A stretch of DNA of 6,655 bases from an uncultured Thermoleophilia bacterium (GTDB lineage: Bacteria > Actinomycetota > Thermoleophilia > UBA2241). Position 1 is the first letter of the stretch. The number at the start of each line of letters is the position of its first letter. A program made the position numbers and the translations under genes. Below the pieces are notes generated by a model. It was not told where the DNA came from, made no database searches, and saw nothing but the letters and a program-made list of their open reading frames with translations. The DNA is taken from assembly GCA_903912585.1 (NCBI GenBank), contig CAIWHY010000490.1, forward strand, positions 1 to 6,655, read 5' to 3'. This document shows positions 4,553 through 6,655 of this stretch, piece after piece.

Positions 4553-6108
4553 CCGAGCCCTCCGGACCAGGTCCCGTGACGCTCTCCCACGCGCGGTCCA
4601 CGCTCGCCGACGCCGGCGTGATCCTCGCCGGCGCCGCCGTCACCGTCGTCCTCGCCGCCGCACTCTCGCGCCGCCCGGCGCAGGGCCTTTCGCTGCTCGC
4701 CGTGTTCGCGCTCGTCGCCGTCGTCGCACTCAACCGGCGGCGCATCGCGAGCGCGCGCCTCGGCGCGGTCCTTGCCGCCGCACTCGTGGTGCTGCCCGCC
4801 GTCGGGCTTCTCGGGCCGGCGGCGGCTCTCCCTTCCCAGCCGCAGCTCACGCTCTATCGCCTCCTGCTCGCCGCCATCGTCTTCGTCGGCGTGACGTACC
4901 TCGTCGTGCTGCGCGACCCGTTGCCCTTCGCCGCCAAGGACGTCGCGCTGCCCGTCGTCCTCTGGTTCGCGTGGCTCTTCGTCGGCCTCCTCTGGGCCGG
5001 CGACAAGGCATCCGCGCTCAACTACATCGCCATCGTCGTCACCATGATGGCGCTGCTCTTCGCGACGGCCGCCTGCGGCGGCTCGCGCCGTCGCCTGCGC
5101 GCCTTCGGCTACCTGATGATCGGCGCCTACGCACTGATCACCGGCTACGCCGTGTTCGAGCTGGCCACCGGCATCCACCTGCCGTTCTCCAAGCAGGCCA
5201 CCGTCGCCACCGTGCAGCAGTTCAACATCGCGACCAGCGTGTTCGTGAACCAGAACGACCTCGCGACCTACCTCTCCATCTGCTGGCCGTTCCTCCTGGC
5301 TGCGTTCTTCTTCACGCGCAAGGTGGGCTGGCTCGTCGTGGACGTGGCGTTCATCGTGCTCGCCGGCCCCGTCTTCCTGAGCACCGGCTCGCGCTCGAGC
5401 CTCATCGCCGCCGGCATCGCGACGGTCGGCGCCGTGGCCCTGTACGCCCGGCTCGGCTCCCGCCTGACCACGCGCAGCGGCAAGATCGTCGGGGTCGCCG
5501 CCGCCGTAGCCATCGTCGCCCTCGGCGGCTTCCTGCTGTTCAACGACTCGCAGAGCCCGCTGCTCAACCAGTTCCGTCTGCAGACGCTGCTCAGCCAGGC
5601 GGCGAGCGGCGCTGGCTCGGGCGCCATCCGCTCCGACCTCACGAGCCAGGGGCTGGAGATCGCCGGGCGCAGCCTGCTGCTCGGCGCCGGCGCCGGCCAG
5701 GCGGAGCACATCATCGCCCAGGGCGCCGGCGCGCTCGGCATCACCAACCTGCACAACTGGTGGCTGGAGACGTACGCCGACGGCGGCCTCGTGGGCTTCG
5801 TGCTCCAGGCCGGCTTCTTCGTGCTGCTCATCGCCGCGCTCTGGCCCATCGCCCGCCGCGCGCCCGACCCGTTCGTGCGCTACCTCGCCGGCGGCACGCT
5901 GCTGGCGCTGATCGGGTTCACCGTCGGGTCGCTGGGCCCGAGCAGCTCGGTGGGCTTCGCGCCGATGTGGGTCATGTACGGGCTCGGGCTCGCCGTCGTG
6001 AGCCGGGCGCGCCTTACGGCGGCGGAGGACGCCGGAATCCCAGCCGGGGCGGAGGGCGCGAGGCGCCCGGACGCAGCGGGCAGCGCGGTCCCGGAGACGC
6101 GCGCTTGA
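4549..6108 (+). CDS. O-antigen polymerase/ligase superfamily protein (Wzy/WaaL-like)
   Basis: This 519-aa protein has about 12-14 membrane segments and would act on the outer face of the membrane, either polymerising flipped repeat units or transferring the chain to an acceptor. Landmarks of the Wzy_C group are NQNDLATYLSI (234-244), STGSRSSL (278-285, with R282 after a membrane segment), a large outside loop at about 333-412 with R361 and the GAGAGQ turn (379-384), and LHNWWLE (401-407), where H402 corresponds to the conserved ligase histidine. The hydrophilic tail (488-519) is probably cytosolic. The frame is open further upstream to an ATG at 4456, but ATG 4549 is chosen: it forms the ATGA overlap with the previous stop, sits 6 bases past a -10-like box, and avoids an Arg-rich, non-family extension. 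Polymerase and ligase cannot be told apart by motif alone. The stop overlaps the next gene's start. Confidence 0.9.
   Translation: MTEPSGPGPVTLSHARSTLADAGVILAGAAVTVVLAAALSRRPAQGLSLLAVFALVAVVALNRRRIASARLGAVLAAALVVLPAVGLLGPAAALPSQPQLTLYRLLLAAIVFVGVTYLVVLRDPLPFAAKDVALPVVLWFAWLFVGLLWAGDKASALNYIAIVVTMMALLFATAACGGSRRRLRAFGYLMIGAYALITGYAVFELATGIHLPFSKQATVATVQQFNIATSVFVNQNDLATYLSICWPFLLAAFFFTRKVGWLVVDVAFIVLAGPVFLSTGSRSSLIAAGIATVGAVALYARLGSRLTTRSGKIVGVAAAVAIVALGGFLLFNDSQSPLLNQFRLQTLLSQAASGAGSGAIRSDLTSQGLEIAGRSLLLGAGAGQAEHIIAQGAGALGITNLHNWWLETYADGGLVGFVLQAGFFVLLIAALWPIARRAPDPFVRYLAGGTLLALIGFTVGSLGPSSSVGFAPMWVMYGLGLAVVSRARLTAAEDAGIPAGAEGARRPDAAGSAVPETRA
6093..6096 (+). promoter_or_regulatory. Ribosome site (GGAG) supporting a TTG start
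   Basis: GGAG lies 8 bases before TTG 6105, within the last codons of the preceding gene. It supports reading TTG as the start of the next glycosyltransferase, for which there is no ATG or GTG at the expected place. Confidence 0.6.
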
Positions 6109-6655
6109 AGGTCCTCGTCGTCTCGCACCTCTACCCGTCCCCGGGCATCGAGCGACACCTCTTCGTGCACGAACAGATCCTGGCCCTGCGCGAGCTGGGG
6201 GTGGAGGCGAGCGTGCTCTCGCCGACGCCGTACACGCCGCGGGTGCTGTGGCGCGACCCGCGGCTGAAGGCGCGCGGCCAGAAGCCGCGGACGGCCGCGC
6301 GCGACGGTGTCCCGGCCGAGTACCCGCGGGTGCTGCAGCCGCCGAGGCGCCTGCTCTTCGACCGCCTCGGCGACCTCGCCTACCGCAAGGTCCGCTCGCT
6401 GCCGTCCCTGACGAGCGGCGGCTACGACCTGGTGCACGCCCACCAGGCGCTGCCCGACGGCGCGCTCGCCCAGCGGCTGGCCGCCGACCTGGGCGTGCCC
6501 TTCGTCGTCACGGTCCATGGCGCCGACGTCTACCAGCACCTGCGAATGGGCGGCGCCACGGCGGCACGCACGCGCGCCGTGCTCGGCGCCGCCGGCGCCG
6601 TGATGGCCAACTCGAGCGCCGTCGCGCGGCTCCTCGCGGACGTCGTGCCCGAGGA
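6105..6655 (+). CDS. GT4-like glycosyltransferase, N-terminal part (cut by window end)
   Basis: The first 183 residues of a second GT-B glycosyltransferase are present; the donor-binding half lies beyond the window. The start is the classic family opening (M)KVLVVSHLYPSPG (1-14), then ERHLFVHEQILAL (16-28), YDLVHAHQALPDG (107-119), GVPFVVTVHGADVY (130-143) and VMANSSAVARLL (167-178). The HAH..LPDG and TVHG.DV motifs are usual in the acceptor domain of GT4 enzymes of exopolysaccharide and teichuronic-acid type clusters. TTG 6105 is chosen because it gives exactly this opening, has GGAG 8 bases upstream and overlaps the previous stop (TTGA, 6105-6108), a sign of coupled translation. No frameshift is visible up to the window end. 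Sugar specificity is unknown, and the EX7E region cannot be checked here. Confidence 0.9.
   Translation, partial: MKVLVVSHLYPSPGIERHLFVHEQILALRELGVEASVLSPTPYTPRVLWRDPRLKARGQKPRTAARDGVPAEYPRVLQPPRRLLFDRLGDLAYRKVRSLPSLTSGGYDLVHAHQALPDGALAQRLAADLGVPFVVTVHGADVYQHLRMGGATAARTRAVLGAAGAVMANSSAVARLLADVVPE

Noticed and set aside
4387..5754. Minus-strand open frame of 455 codons over the polymerase/ligase
   Set aside because: Its charged, low-complexity product mirrors the hydrophobic membrane protein on the other strand. No family features.
1..6655. Mobile elements, CRISPR, or horizontal-transfer boundary
   Set aside because: No transposase, integrase, spaced repeat array, tRNA or sharp change in base or codon use is visible.

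Overview
The window is GC-rich DNA (roughly 70% G+C by eye, with nearly all codons in the main genes ending in G or C) carrying one plus-strand gene cluster for a surface or secreted polysaccharide. Composition, tight gene packing and leaderless-looking promoters with TANNNT -10 boxes fit a high-GC actinobacterium, perhaps of the Thermoleophilia type. That placement is inference; no marker gene is present. I see no rRNA, tRNA, CRISPR array, insertion sequence or phage gene.

Layout. Bases 1-298 contain no complete gene but are rich in structure. There is a possible gene end on either strand at the very edge, a perfect 13-bp GC hairpin (122-155), a nested inverted repeat (187-236), two perfect 16-bp direct repeats 22 bp apart (241-278), and a -10-like TAGGAT placed exactly for a leaderless transcript. 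Next come: (1) a 374-aa Rossmann-fold protein of unknown function (299-1423); (2) a 132-bp gap with another -10-like box and a hairpin; (3) a 549-aa, about 14-helix oligosaccharide flippase of the Wzx/PST type (1556-3205); (4) a 425-aa GT4-like glycosyltransferase with an EX7E motif (3275-4552); (5) a 519-aa membrane protein of the O-antigen polymerase/ligase (Wzy/WaaL-like) superfamily (4549-6108); (6) the first 183 aa of a second GT4-like glycosyltransferase (6105 to the window end).

How they work together. The glycosyltransferases would build a lipid-linked oligosaccharide on the inner face of the membrane, the flippase would turn it outward, and the polymerase/ligase would join units or attach the chain. 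This is a partial Wzx/Wzy-type locus; no initiating sugar-phosphate transferase, chain-length regulator or exporter lies in the window. The last three genes are tightly packed: ATGA overlap at 4549-4552 and TTGA overlap at 6105-6108. The Rossmann protein opens the cluster and is the least understood member.

The main points for a second look are that uncharacterised Rossmann protein, the repeat-bearing promoter in front of it, the near-identical promoter layout before the polymerase/ligase gene (CATGCC, 17-18 bp, TA-S/G-GAT type box, 6 bp, ATG), and the uncertain start of the flippase. I do not find clear evidence of a wholly new system; the genes fit a recognisable polysaccharide locus.
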